From Pratylenchus scribneri (lineage: Eukaryota > Nematoda > Chromadorea > Rhabditida > Pratylenchidae): 64,000 nucleotides of DNA. Positions within the stretch are counted from its first letter, which is position 1. Every line of letters begins with the position of its first letter. The DNA lies in NCBI GenBank assembly GCA_030063045.1, contig JAQSEB010000023.1:4650001-4714000 (forward strand). Direction: 5' to 3'. Shown one piece after another: positions 33,464 through 44,977 of this stretch. The position numbers were made by a program, and so were the translations under genes. The notes under the pieces were generated by a model. It was not told where the DNA came from, did no database searches, and saw only the letters and a list, made by a program, of their open reading frames with translations.

Positions 33464-33998
33464 GCTTGCTTTCCTCCCTCCATCCAAGTTCCGATACCTA
33501 CACGCTTATTAATTACGCTTCGCTTGTTCATTCTTCATTCATACTTCGACTACTACCTAGATCCTAGAACTTAGACCTACCTACATCAACATCATAGATC
33601 ATACACATCAACAATATTCACAAATATAATATTTCATCATCATTCATTAATCAATTATAACCACATCTAATAATTAATCAATATCTTCTATAAGTTCCAA
33701 CAAAATCTGCAAACCTTTTTTCGCGCTTGAATAATCTAATAAGCAAAAATAGATAAAACGAAGTTTTTTTAAGTTTAAGTTAATTCAAATCTCAAATATC
33801 AAACCCAGTGCATGCACCAATCTTTATAGTTTGGCAAAAATAGGCACAACATTAGTTTAAATCAGTTTTAAGCGAATTTCCAATCTCATTTATCTTTTAA
33901 TTAACCGATTGAATTATTAAACAATTTGTTTTTAGATAATTGAAGAATTCTAAGTGAATATTCAAATTTGCTTTCCTACTTCAAATCGACAACAAAAG
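33464..33998. promoter_or_regulatory. Upstream region of the coiled-coil gene
   Basis: AT-rich 535 bp. At ~33560 it carries ACCTAGATCCTAGAAC, also present at ~15951 beside another foldback element and upstream of a gene start. Significance unknown. Confidence 0.35.
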
Positions 33999-34653
33999 AT
34001 GGCAAAACGGACGAAGTCGTATTCGAATGTGAATGATGAGCTGGACGGGATTGCAGCAAAAATGGCCAAAATGGAAGAAGAAAAGGCTGAGATGAACGAG
34101 AAAATGATGAAACTGCAGGAAGAGAAGGCAAAATTGCAAGATGAGAAGGCGGATTTGCAAGATTCCAATGCGGATTTGCTCGAGGTCAAAATGGAGATGA
34201 TGTTCGACTTGTTGGAGAAGGCTCAACAATTGCAATGGAAGACCGAAGATGTGCTGTTCAAGACCAAAGAATGTGACCAACTCAAGTCGACATTGCAATG
34301 GAAGACGCAAGATTTGCTCTGGAAGACCAAAGAATGCGGCGACCTCAAGCTGAAATTGCAGGAGAAAGAATTCGAAGAGAAGGTTCCATTTGTTTATAAA
34401 TTGAACATAAATTAACATTTTCAACAGGAACTCAAACTGAAACTGAAGGAATATGAGGCCAAAATTGACAAGTTGGAGGAGGCAGCCGCCAAAGGATACA
34501 AAGAGGAGGTTTTACTTTGATTGTAAATTAAACATAAATTCTAAACATTTTCAGCAGGGAACATCTGACAAACGCAAGAAGGCCAAAACTGCTCTCCCGT
34601 CGTGGGCCAGCTATCATAGCGACAAAGAAGAGGAAGAAGAGTTGATGGGATGA
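33999..34653 (+). CDS. Short coiled-coil protein with an internal repeat
   Basis: Three exons, about 190 residues, no signal peptide. Begins MAKRTKSYSNVNDELDGIAA, then a heptad-like run (MEEEKAEMNEKMMKLQEEKA, LQDEKADLQDSNADL). Next is a twice-repeated unit of ~20 residues (LQWKT.D.L.KTKEC..LK, ~34230-34350), then KEYEAKIDKLEEAAAKGYKE and an acidic tail DKEEEEELMG. The Lys/Arg patch DKRKKAK before the tail could be a nuclear signal. I do not recognise a family. Introns are 43-50 nt with good borders. Confidence 0.7.
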
Positions 34654-35254
34654 GGAGAAGGAAAAGTGAGAAGAGAACGATAGCAGACGACAATAATATA
34701 TAGGCTTAATTGTGATCTATTCTATTTAATTATGTATTGTTGAATCCCATTGTATTGTATTGTTAAATTAAAGTTTTCTATCTGTGTTAAATAAAAATTA
34801 TTCTTGTCTTTTTATTTAATGCTATTTTATCGATAAAACGGCGCTTTTCCCAATTAGTTATTTTTGATCGTTCATAAATTTCAATCCAATCCTGATTTTA
34901 AAAAGAATTAGGAAAAAAAGAACTTATTTGCTGCTGAACATTGTAAAAATATGGATTGTCAATTTATTCGAAAAAAATGTTGCACTTTGTGCAAAATTGC
35001 AAAATTAAAATGGTTGATTGAGGAAAATTTAGGGAGAGAATCCAACAAATAAATGAAAGGGGGAGAGGTCACAGAGGTGGGTATGATGTTGGCTAATTGA
35101 TGTCATCAAAATTAAAATTGGAAAGTTGTTAAGGAAAATTTAGGGAGAGAATCCAACAAATAAATGAAACGTGGAGAGGTGGATATAATGTTTGCGGTTG
35201 ACGAAATGTCCATGTCTCTTGTAGATCGGTTGCCGTTCTTCTTCACTATCCCGC
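34654..35254. repeat. Spacer with a duplicated ~30-bp motif near the histone H4-like gene
   Basis: AGAGAATCCAACAAATAAAT followed by GAAAsGkGGAGAGG occurs near 35035 and again near 35147, and a shortened copy (AGAGAATCCAAATAAATGAA) lies near 35857 on the other side of the H4-like gene. Copies 1 and 3 are also followed by T-rich text containing TTTCATCAAAATTAAA-like words. Otherwise AT-rich, with no gene. Confidence 0.6.
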
Positions 35255-35673
35255 TTAGCCGCCAAAACCGTAGATGGTGCGTCCCTGGCGTTTCAAGGCA
35301 TAGACAACATCCAAAGCCATGACAGTGTTCCTTTTGGCGCAATCGCAATAAGTGATCTTAATTTTATTGGATAATGAGTTTTTTGGATAAATAAACTTAT
35401 GGCATCACGGATGAGATTCTGAAGGAACATTTTGAGAACTTTTCGAGTCTCCTCATAGATCTGAAAATTTAAGAAAAATTTAAAATTACCAATTTTATAC
35501 AAACCAATGCAGAAATTCGTTTGACACCGGCGCGACGGGCAAGGCGCCGGATTGCCCCTTTGGTGATTCCTTGGATATTATCGCGAAGAAACTTGCGGCG
35601 GTGGCGGCCCAAAAATTGGTTTTATGTTTGTTGTAGTTGTTTTACCTTTGCCTCCTTTTCCTCGTCCAGACAT
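35255..35673 (-). pseudogene. Divergent, intron-bearing histone H4-like gene
   Basis: Starts MSGRGKGGKG exactly like H4, then resumes [55 protein letters not shown] and ends [14 protein letters not shown]. The text between the first two segments (H4 normally LGKGGAK) is absent. Two of three implied introns lack canonical borders. The first has GTAAAA but ends TTTTTG, not AG, before GGCCGCCAC. The third begins ATAAGT instead of GT. The middle one (GTTTGT to TTTCAG) is canonical. Several core residues differ from the near-invariant H4 ([13 protein letters not shown] for T-E-H-A-K-R-K-T-V-T-A-M-D). I see no histone 3' stem-loop downstream. It may be a decaying copy, a variant H4, or a gene with odd splicing. 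Confidence 0.75.
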
Positions 35674-36000
35674 TTTTCGCTTTGATTATTTGTTGTTGAA
35701 AAGTTTACTATAGAAATCATTGCTTAATCCGAATACAAATTTAAAATATAGTGAGTATTTAAAACTCAACATTATAACAAATTAATCAATGTCCAGGAAA
35801 AAAGATTTATCAGAAAATTTAAATAGAAGCATGTTTATCTTTGATTTGATTGACGAAGAGAATCCAAATAAATGAAAGGGGATAATATGGTTGATTTTGA
35901 CTTTGGTTGATGGATTTCATCAAAATTAAATCGAAAAATAAATTAAGTAGCACTCCATCATTTCCATTATTCCCAATTCCCATCATTCCTCCAATTTTCT

Positions 36001-36810
36001 TTAATCTTCAGTAATCGACATGTCCGTAGCCGTCACTGCCGTATCCGCCGTCATGGCCGTTTCATTGCTGACCTTCTTCACCAATGTGGCATGCTTCAGT
36101 TGCTGTTTACCGGGAATTTCTTTCGGTTGCGGTGATTGCCCTGGTTGTTGTGGCTGAAAATGAATATTAAATTATTAAATGCTTATATTCATTTTATTTT
36201 GATTTGTTTTTGCGTTAATTAAAAGGCCGATAACTCTTCATTAAAAATTTCGTTTAAACGGAAATTTTATATATTGAAATAAATTGTTGTTACCTTCATC
36301 AATGAACGATGAATATGCGGGATCACCCCACCGCCAGAAATTGTTGCCTTGACCACTGAGTCCAGCTGAGATTAAAATAATTGGCATATCAGAATAAGTG
36401 TCGAATTTTACCTCTTCATCTCCGCGAATTGCAAAATACAAATGGCGGGGGGTGATGCGGACGACCTTCAGATCCTTTGCAGCATTGCCGGCCAATTCCA
36501 GCACTTCAGCAGCCAAATATTCCATAATGGCGGCCCTTTTTGAGAAATGTTCAATATAAATTTTGTATATTTTCAACAAACATATAGACGGCTCCATTTG
36601 CGGCAATTCGACCTCCGCTGGTTGAATATTCCTTCAGTTTTCGATGAACATGGCCAACGGGAAATTGGAGGCCAGCAGCACGAGAGCTTCGAGTTTGTTT
36701 CTTTAAAATTGAGATTAGAAGATGAATGTATAGTCAAATACCTTTGGCTTGGACAAAATTTTGCCACCTTTTCCGCCCTTTCCTTCTTTACCGCCAGCAG
36801 TTGGTGCCAT
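36001..36810 (-). CDS. Histone H2A.Z variant with extended C-terminal tail
   Basis: Five exons. Starts [20 protein letters not shown]. The core is unmistakable H2[82 protein letters not shown] and [16 protein letters not shown]. The LDS(V/L) and GGGVIPHIH stretches distinguish H2A.Z from canonical H2A. The last exon adds a ~35-residue Gln/Pro then Thr/Ala-rich tail ([15 protein letters not shown] ... ITED) longer than the usual H2A.Z end. H2A.Z marks promoters and is deposited by SWR1-type remodellers. All introns have GT-AG borders. It sits 327 bp upstream of the H4-like gene on the same strand. Confidence 0.92.
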
Positions 36811-36849
36811 TTTATTAAATGAAGGCTTTGATTTGGAAGAATTTATAAT

Positions 36850-37111
36850 GGGAAATATTTAATTTGCAGAAAAGAGTATTGAATTTGCAGAAATGGATAT
36901 TATGTCGCAAACCGTTTTTGGTTTATAACTTGATCGTAACTAGGGGTTTAGGGTTAGAGTTAGGGTTCAGGGCAAGCATGGGATTAGGGGCTATGGGTTA
37001 AGGGTTAGGGTTAGGGGTTTGATATGGCCAAGTTATATGGCCTAAAAGAAATGAGACATAATATCCATTTCTGCAAATTCAATACTCTTTTCTGCAAATT
37101 AAATACCATCC
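36850..37111. mobile_element. Small MULE-like element with telomere-like core
   Basis: 262 bp, flanked by AATTTATAAT (36840-36849 and 37112-37121). TIRs: TATTTAATTTGCAGAAAAGA at the left and its complement at the right, extending ~50 bp. The core (~36940-37020) is a degenerate run of GGGTTTAGGGTTAG-type telomere-like units. The element lies directly 5' of the H2A.Z gene. Confidence 0.88.
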
Positions 37112-37121
37112 AATTTATAAT

Positions 37122-39180
37122 AATTGAATATGCGAACAAATTTTCTCTAAAAAGAATGGAGAAATTATTAAATTAAATTAAACATCAATCTCCAATTTTA
37201 GAGAATTTGTAGCATCTTAAAATTTTTAATCTACCTAATATTTTATTTTTTCTTTATTTTTGCTATCGCTATATCTTTCATACACAACACTTAATTTGTT
37301 GATGTTGGTTGACTTTATTTTATACTTCGATATTGATTTTTTTTCAATACAGTATACTGTCTGACAAAGCGCAGTTTTGTTTGTTAAGGCGCTAGAGAAT
37401 TAAAAATGTAAAAGAGAAGAAGTAAGGCTTAAGGCATTGGATTGAAATCACAAATCACTACGGATTGTGAAAATCTCTTTTAGTTATTGTGAAGCTATGA
37501 AAGGACCATCGCTATGGCTATGGATGGATGAATGAAGCAATGACAATGACTTATTAGGTGTGGCTAATGAAAAGCTATTAACATTTAAATATCAAGCCCT
37601 CTGAGCTATTGTTTTATGTGTCCATCTTTATCGTTTTGCCCCTTCAAGTCTCAGAGTTGATTAAAAAATTTTAGATTAATATCCTAGCTATATGGTGTGT
37701 TTAGGTAAAGTGCATGACTTAAATGGTGTCATATCATAAGTGGGGTTCGGAAAAAAGTTATATAAAATCCCAGCGATATAAAAACTGGAAAATTTCCAAA
37801 AAAGTTATATAAATTTCCAAAAAAGTGACAATTTTTTCAGAAAAATTTTTTTGAAGAAAAAAAAAGCTTCAAAAATTTTGACCAGAATGATTTAAAAGTC
37901 AAAATTTTTGCTGAAAAATAGTCAAATGAGAAAAATTTTAGACAAAATTGTTCACTGGAAAAAAAATTTTGAAAAAAGTCCTCAAGAAGGAAAATTTTGA
38001 TAGAATTTTTAGAAAAGTTCCTTATGTTAAGGTTGAAAAAGTGATAAAAAATTTTAAAAAATGGCATAAAAAGGCCAAAAAAGTGATATAAAAGTTAAAA
38101 AGTTATATAAATCGCAAAAAAGTGATCAAAAGTTAAAAAAGTGATACAATATTTTGAGCTCAAATCAAGTTAGAATTGTTTTTTATTTGGTTTATAAGCA
38201 TATTTAAAGCACCGCATGAAAAAGTTATTTAACTTCAATTCCGAACCCTTAGTCATAAGAACCCATAATTTTTTTAAATTTTATGCGAAACCGGTAGCAG
38301 ATTCGCTATCAGCCCATCGCATCGATACGCGTCTAATGATCTATAATATTACACAAAATATCAAAATCCAATTTTTCGAAACCGGCTTGTGGACCGTTAT
38401 TGGTTCATGGAATTTATTTAAAATATCATTAATCAATATAATCCATGTAAATAGTCTAAAACCTATTTGGAATAAAATGCCTTAAACGACCTTTTTCTAT
38501 TGAAATTTTCATCAACCATTTTTTAGTTACAATTGTCCCAAGTTGATCAAATTTCGGCTGGAATTGACATGTAGAATGCTTCAAGAGAATCAATCAAATT
38601 CAGAACATCGTCAAGATCTTTCCTAAAATTGGCTCTTTTCGGCATTCACTTTCCCTCAGAATAATAATTCATTCATGTAAATGTTTTATGTGCCGATCAG
38701 ATCACTTTTTAAGATTAAAAATAATTAATTTCAACAATCACACTTCACAGTCTTTTTCGTCTTCATTCAACCCACAGCAATCATTTTGAGGTTCGATCGA
38801 ATGTTTTGTTTTCTAACATTTTTTGCTAAAGGCGAAGGCGGCAATGAGGATAAAACGTCCAAGGCCCAAAAATATTCGCTTCAGAATCCGAATCGAAGAT
38901 GCCTCCTATACGGAAGGAACAAGGAATTGAGGCCGCTTCAGGGGAAAAGGCGCCATCGAGGCGGACAATTCTGACACTTGGGGAATTGGTGGACAGCAGT
39001 GGGAGGAGATAGGAGAATGGGAATTGGGAAGGTTGGAAAAGGCGGAGGAGAAAAGTGGGAAAAGGTCATTTGGACGGTGAAGAAGGAGGCGATGAATAAC
39101 AACCGGCAAACACCAACCAAACCAACCAACCCACTTGCATACCATTTTTCTTCTTTCCCATCATTCATCCATTTTTAACG
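37122..39180. other. Intergenic; A-rich short repeats at 37740-38160
   Basis: Between 37740 and 38160, words such as AAAAAAGTTATATAAA and AAAAAAGTGATATAAAA recur. Frames at 38216-38485 and 38786-38974 (plus) are open but have no domain. A frame near 38890-39005 reads ...RTILTLGELVDSSGRR and then stops; I cannot confirm it. Confidence 0.4.
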
Positions 39181-42100
39181 CTATTTCCCTCGAGCCAATA
39201 ACCCAGAGCAACTCAAAAAAAAATCGCCACAATTTTTCCAATCTCAAATATATTTGATTGGATTGAGGAAAAGTATAATTTGTGCGCATTGGAAGCATTT
39301 TACCCTTAAAATATGCCATTTTTTCCTAAGCTAACAGATCTGGCAGTAAATCAATACGATATTACAGCCAGCAGCCAGAGGGATTGTTTCGATCCAATCA
39401 TTAAGTTAAATTTAAGACGAAAATCGGAAAAATAGGCAAAAATATAGTTTTAATTATATGGCCATAATTCTCTAATTTATCAATCATCTTGATAATAATC
39501 AACGAAAAATTCTGCGGAAAATTTTCGTTAGCTTCAGTTAAAAATCCTCTTTAAAACATAATTAAATTCCATTTTTGCACATTTGATGAAGGCGAAAGGG
39601 CATTCCATTTTGAATGCCCATTTAATAATTTTAATTAGAATAAAAATTCCAATTTTTCCTAATTCCGTTGCCATTGTTTCCTGCCTGACTTAATTCAATC
39701 CAAACAAAAAATTTATTTTTTCCTACCAATTTCACCAGAGGCCATTATTCGATGAAGCGCAGATGTTTGTTGGCCTGGGAGGAGGCTTGGCTTTTTCTCC
39801 CACCCAAAACAGATTCTGTGCCCTAAACAATCTACACATTCACTTCATTCATTCGCCGCGCTCGAAGGCCCAAATGACCCCTCCTTCTTCATCCCTTTTC
39901 CCCCTAGAGGGAACGAACGCATTATTGACCCATCCAATCGATCGAATACCACTTCTTTCTTACCCATTTCTTTCCTTAACAATTTTCTGGCCATATGGCC
40001 ATTGGCCTATAAGGCTTACTAAATTTTAAATAAATTCAAATGATTGATTTCTTCTGCTGGTTTGACTTTTTTGACTTCTAAATTCCAAGTTGAAATAGTT
40101 AAAAATGCCAATAAAAGTGTATATAATTTTACTTTCTTTACATCTTTCAATTTGATGGATAGGTCAAAAAGGAAGAATTGAGGGAGGAAGAATTGATGTA
40201 CGGAATTGGGGTCATCAAATGATTTGGAATTTTTGAAGGCTTTGCCTTCGGCCTAATTCCCAATGGATTGCGCGCTCGACCCTCATCTAGGCCTTTGTTT
40301 CCTTCCCATTTTCTTCATTATTCGCCATTTTCCCTCCTTTTTTGCCATTTTCTATCCAATATTCTTCAAAGTGGCCATTGGTGGATTCTTCTACGCCGCA
40401 TTTTCCAGCAAAAATGGCCACTGGCTATATTTTCTCGCCCTTGGTTTCCCCCTCCTTTTATTGTAGAGCCCACATTCCATCGGAAGGAAGTGGGCGTCGA
40501 TAATCCCCTCCCAATGCCACTGGCGTGGCCAAAGTCCATAAAGTAGCCACTAGCCATCCAATACTTTTTGGGGCAACGATCCTCAATTTTTTGACTCCAT
40601 TTTCAAACAATTTTAGAATATTATGTTATTTTTATTTTATGTAAATTAACCTTTAAATTCTCTCAAACTTGGTTGAATGAAACTATAAAAAATAGAAATT
40701 TTACAACCACAAAAGCTTTATTAGTTGAACATTGCTGCAATTTCTAGAGCGAATCCATTTTTTAATCGAGGATAATCTCGGCTCCACCAACCGCATATTT
40801 GTATGTTATCATTTTGGCTATTCATTTTTGCTCATTTTCATAGGGAATTGTGCGCATTCATTTGATATGAAAATATTAATTCAAATTCATAAAATGACCA
40901 ATTCGGCTTCTTCATTTTGTTTCCAAAAATCCCTCCACCAAAATTCCCCCCAATCCATCATCCCATTTAACATCCAAATTCCATCTTCATTCTTCCCCAA
41001 AGTTCTTCCCATCCATTTCCTCCATAAATGGGCATTTCGGCCTTTCCCCATTCATTCCTCTCCAAATGGACCTTTTCCCCCAGCAAATATGTCCATGTCC
41101 ATCTCACCAACGTCGGTCTCTTTTCAGCCCCCAAAATATCCTCCTTTTAACGGGAAATTTATGGGAAGAATATGGAAATCCTCCCTCCTCCTAAAAACGC
41201 GCCTTTTTCCCTCCGTTCATTCATTCGGCAACTTTTTTTTGCACACTTTTCAAGATTGAATAAGTTTTGCCATTATTCTATTTCAATTTGATTTTTCCTT
41301 TTCCAACTGTTTTTGGTTGGCTATTTCCCAATTAAGAAGGAATGCAAGAATTTTTTCCATATAAGGCAAAAACCCAATTTGTTGTTTTTATTGGTTCCAT
41401 GGATCCTGTTGATGAGGGAGATTTTCCTGGGGCTTCTTCTTATACTTTGTCCATTACTTTTTCACACTTTGCGCCCATCACAATTGTCTTGCACAGCAGC
41501 CGGATTTTTTGATTGTGGTAGACCCCTCCGTTACATTTGCATTTACGCCCACAGGGATATTTGATGCATAAAAGCATTGAGTTGATGATGGGCCCAAAAT
41601 CATAATAATTTGACTTGGCATCCACCAAAGAAAGCCCTCGGGGCGTCTAATGCGCATTTGAAGAAAGAAGGGAAATTATTCGTTTTGGGCAAAATTGTCG
41701 CCTATAAAATATTCAACCAAGTGGCGGGTTTATTTCAAGTTTTGACCATTTGAATAAGAAAGGCGCCAACAAAAATCCGCTTTTCTGTTTTGAATATTTT
41801 TATATATAAATATTTGCTTCATTTTTTCCTAATTCTTATCAATTTTTCCCACATAAAATTATTTCATTCCGATTTCCCCGCGTTCGCCCATCAAGGTCGC
41901 CCTTTCCTTGACCAAATCTTTTCCATTTTATTCATTCAAATGGAAAAAATAAAAAATAATTTCCCCAACTTTGCCTTGATTAAAAATGGTGGAAATTATT
42001 TTTGTGCCAAATGCCACGTAAATTTAATAAACATTTTCCTTTCACAAAATGACCATTTCCTTTTCATTGGCCGGATTAATTTTTTGCCTCCCTTATTCTC

Positions 42101-43677
42101 TTTGCTGTGGCCAATTTCGATTTTACCCTTGGCCAATGGCCACAATTTTCCATCCAATTTTCCGCCAACCCTTTGCGGTCATCCCTCTATCGTCTATCCC
42201 AGCCAAAGAAATGTATCAAATTCCAATTCGCCTACTTAAATTTAGAAAAAATTTTCCCATAATTTTTATAGGAAATATGAAAAAAAATTCAAACTTCATC
42301 TAGGGCCCGGAATGAAAAATCTGCCTTAATTTAATAAAAAATTGGCCCTCAAAACAGTCCTTTTTACTTAGGTCTCTCAATTCGGCTAATGAAAAGGCAG
42401 TGAGACTAAAATTTTAGACTGAAAACCCCCAATTTGCCCCTTATATATTAATAATAAAGGCAAACCGACTTTGTCCCTTTTCTCAATGTTGGCCTTAATC
42501 AGCATTCAAGCGTAAAACATCGCCGTCGGGGAAAAAATTCTCCTTCAAAAATCGTATACAAATGTACATCCCTCCTCTCGCCTATCCATAAGCCCACGAA
42601 AAATTTAATTTAATTGAATATTATATTAATTAATATTTAATTTTGACTAACTATAAATCCAAAGGCGCATTTTTCCTTTAAATCGACGATTTTTTGCGCA
42701 CAAATATCCATCGAAAATAGGTTTTTGTACCCTTAATCGATCTCCATTCTCCCCTTCAGCCCCAAATCATTCATAATAATAATATTCCTTCGGCCATTCA
42801 TTTGCCCCCCACTTTCCATCCATCTGTCCACCGTCCGTCCACTCATCGCTTCACCGGCCTCTCGATGGCCTCGCGGCCTTCCTTCCTTCCTATTCCCCTT
42901 CATTCATTTCCCCATCCCGCATTATTCGGCCTTGCTTTTCCTTCCATTCCATTTTTATTTTTGCTATTCCCAAAATTGGCCATATTTTCCCTTCTTGGCC
43001 ATATTCCCATCATGGCCTTCTAATTTTGATGCTACCAAATGTTTTGTGTGGCATTTTGTAAACTTTATTATACACTAAATTATTTTATGCTAATTATTTA
43101 GCTGAAAATTCCATTTTATTTACCTTTTAATTTTATTAGCTATCATCAATTATTAATTATTAAGGCATTAATTTATTATGGAATGCCATAACTTTACAAT
43201 TCCCTTCTCTTTTCTTCATTCCCACAATTGGCCATATTCCCATATATATTCATCCCGTTTCGGTGATTTTCCATTCCCGCAAGCAAAGGCCATCTACTGC
43301 CAAAAAGCCTTCGTTCCATCCATTTTGCCCCTTCTTTCCTTTTCCTTTCTTGCGGCCTTTTCAGCTGCTGTTTTTGGCCGAAAGCTGTCCCTCATTCCCT
43401 TTTGTGGCCACTTTCCATTCCATCAACATTTGACCGCAAATTCCTTTTCTTCGACCACTTTTCCTTCAATTTTCAAAGCAACAAATGTATCATACATTCC
43501 CTTTTCTCATTTTTGTTAATTATTTTCCCAGAAAACCAACTAAAAAGTGGGTTGGAATTTTTTGCATTTTTTAGAGGAATGAAATGTTTCGAATCGGTGG
43601 AATTTTTTATGATTAAAATAAAACTGTTTTGGTTTTATTTATCATTTATTTTAATATTCAACCCATTTTGTGTTCCA

Positions 43678-44025
43678 TTATTTTGGCCTAAATTTTAGTT
43701 TGGCCTGAGGATTTGCAAGAAAAATAGGCAAAATGAGGAACAACCCAACAATAACAATCGCCAATGAATGAATGGGGCGAACAATTTTGTTGACCATTTC
43801 CTCTTCACCCATTGATTTCTTCCCATTCGCCTCCTCCAATTTCAATTCAAGGACAATTGAATGGAGAATGGGATTTGGCGAATTATGGAAAGGAAATTGG
43901 AAAGGGAAGGCTTGAAAGAAGCCCAAAACAAGGAAAAATAAAACCAATTCAAAAAGGCCAAAAATATAATAATCAATAGAAATTGGCCATTTTTGTCGAA
44001 TTATTCTTTTGATCCAAAAAATCAA
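43678..44025 (-). CDS. Possible small membrane protein, doubtful
   Basis: A 115-codon frame with two hydrophobic stretches (YYIFGLFELVLFFLVLGFF and SLAIVIVGLFLILPIFLANP) separated by a charged loop (LEEANGKKSMGEEEMVNK). It is the only frame in this region whose sequence is not simply pyrimidine-biased text. No family, no splice evidence. Confidence 0.15.
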   Translation of the reverse strand: MIFWIKRIIRQKWPISIDYYIFGLFELVLFFLVLGFFQAFPFQFPFHNSPNPILHSIVLELKLEEANGKKSMGEEEMVNKIVRPIHSLAIVIVGLFLILPIFLANPQAKLKFRPK

Positions 44026-44777
44026 CTTTTATTTCTGCTGAATTTTAAATATACCAAAAATATATCAATTTCCCATCCCCCTCTGCCCATAAAAATTCAA
44101 AAATGTATTCCAAATATTTGCATTTCCTTCTTCAAACTTGCAACATAAAAAGCCGCCTAGACCTAGTGGTTATAAATTTACTTTGATGAGATGTAAGAAA
44201 AACAAAAATAAAAACGTCCAAAAATCAAAAAAATGCCGCCATTTATATTTATGTCCCATCAAATGGATGTGCCGCCCTCCTTTTAGCGGCATTTCATCGG
44301 CTTATGGCCTTTTCATCCTCTCCTTCTCCTTCGTTCCCATTCATTTTCCCTTACTACTGGAAAAGTTCCTCTTTTTGGCCTTTCGGTGAAGGAAGCCAAA
44401 TGGAAGGAGAGGAATATTAGAATAGTGGCCACTCCCAATGTGCGGATTAATTCAGCCCAAATGACCCCGTTGGGGCCATCTTTCCATTTCCAATGTGCCT
44501 CATTGGCCTTTGGCTTTTGTGCTTCCCTATATTCCCCTCCCCATTTTGCCCTTTGCCTTCCCGAATAATCTGCAATTTTTCCTTTGCTATTTTCTGTGCA
44601 CGGCATGGCGCCACCACACAAAAACAATGTGGCCAATGTCCCCCTTTTCCATTTAATCTCCCCTGTTCCATGCCAAAAACACAAATGAGCCTTGGGATGT
44701 CCAAAAATATTCTCCTTTACTAAAAATGGAAGCAATGGAATTTAAACAAAGGGGGGTGGGGGACAGTAATGTCATCA

Positions 44778-44977
44778 TAGGGAACGGATAGTTATGCATG
44801 AAAAAGTGTCAAAATATGCAAATTCAGAAAAAAATTTCTTAAAATATGCAAATTATACTTAAAAATATGCAAATTGTCGATTTTTATTGCATTTTTGATG
44901 GACAATTTTTGACAATTTTTGCCAAAAATATGCATTTGCATAAAAAAATATGTATTTGCATAACTATCCGTTCCCTA
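44778..44977. mobile_element. 200-bp MITE, 7-bp TSD
   Basis: TIRs TAGGGAACGGATAGTTATGC(A) and its exact complement, flanked by GTCATCA on both sides (44771-44777 and 44978-44984). Interior repeats of AAATATGCAAATT. Too short to code for anything. Confidence 0.93.

Noticed and set aside
33954..34424. 147-codon minus-strand ORF opposite the coiled-coil gene
   Set aside because: Antisense shadow of a Lys/Glu-rich exon, giving Leu/Phe-rich text.
40732..41259. 175-codon plus-strand ORF
   Set aside because: Phe/Pro/Ser low-complexity text in a pyrimidine-rich stretch; no domain or splice context.
44313..44735. 140-codon minus-strand ORF
   Set aside because: Purine-rich complement of a pyrimidine-rich region, no recognisable features, no splice context.
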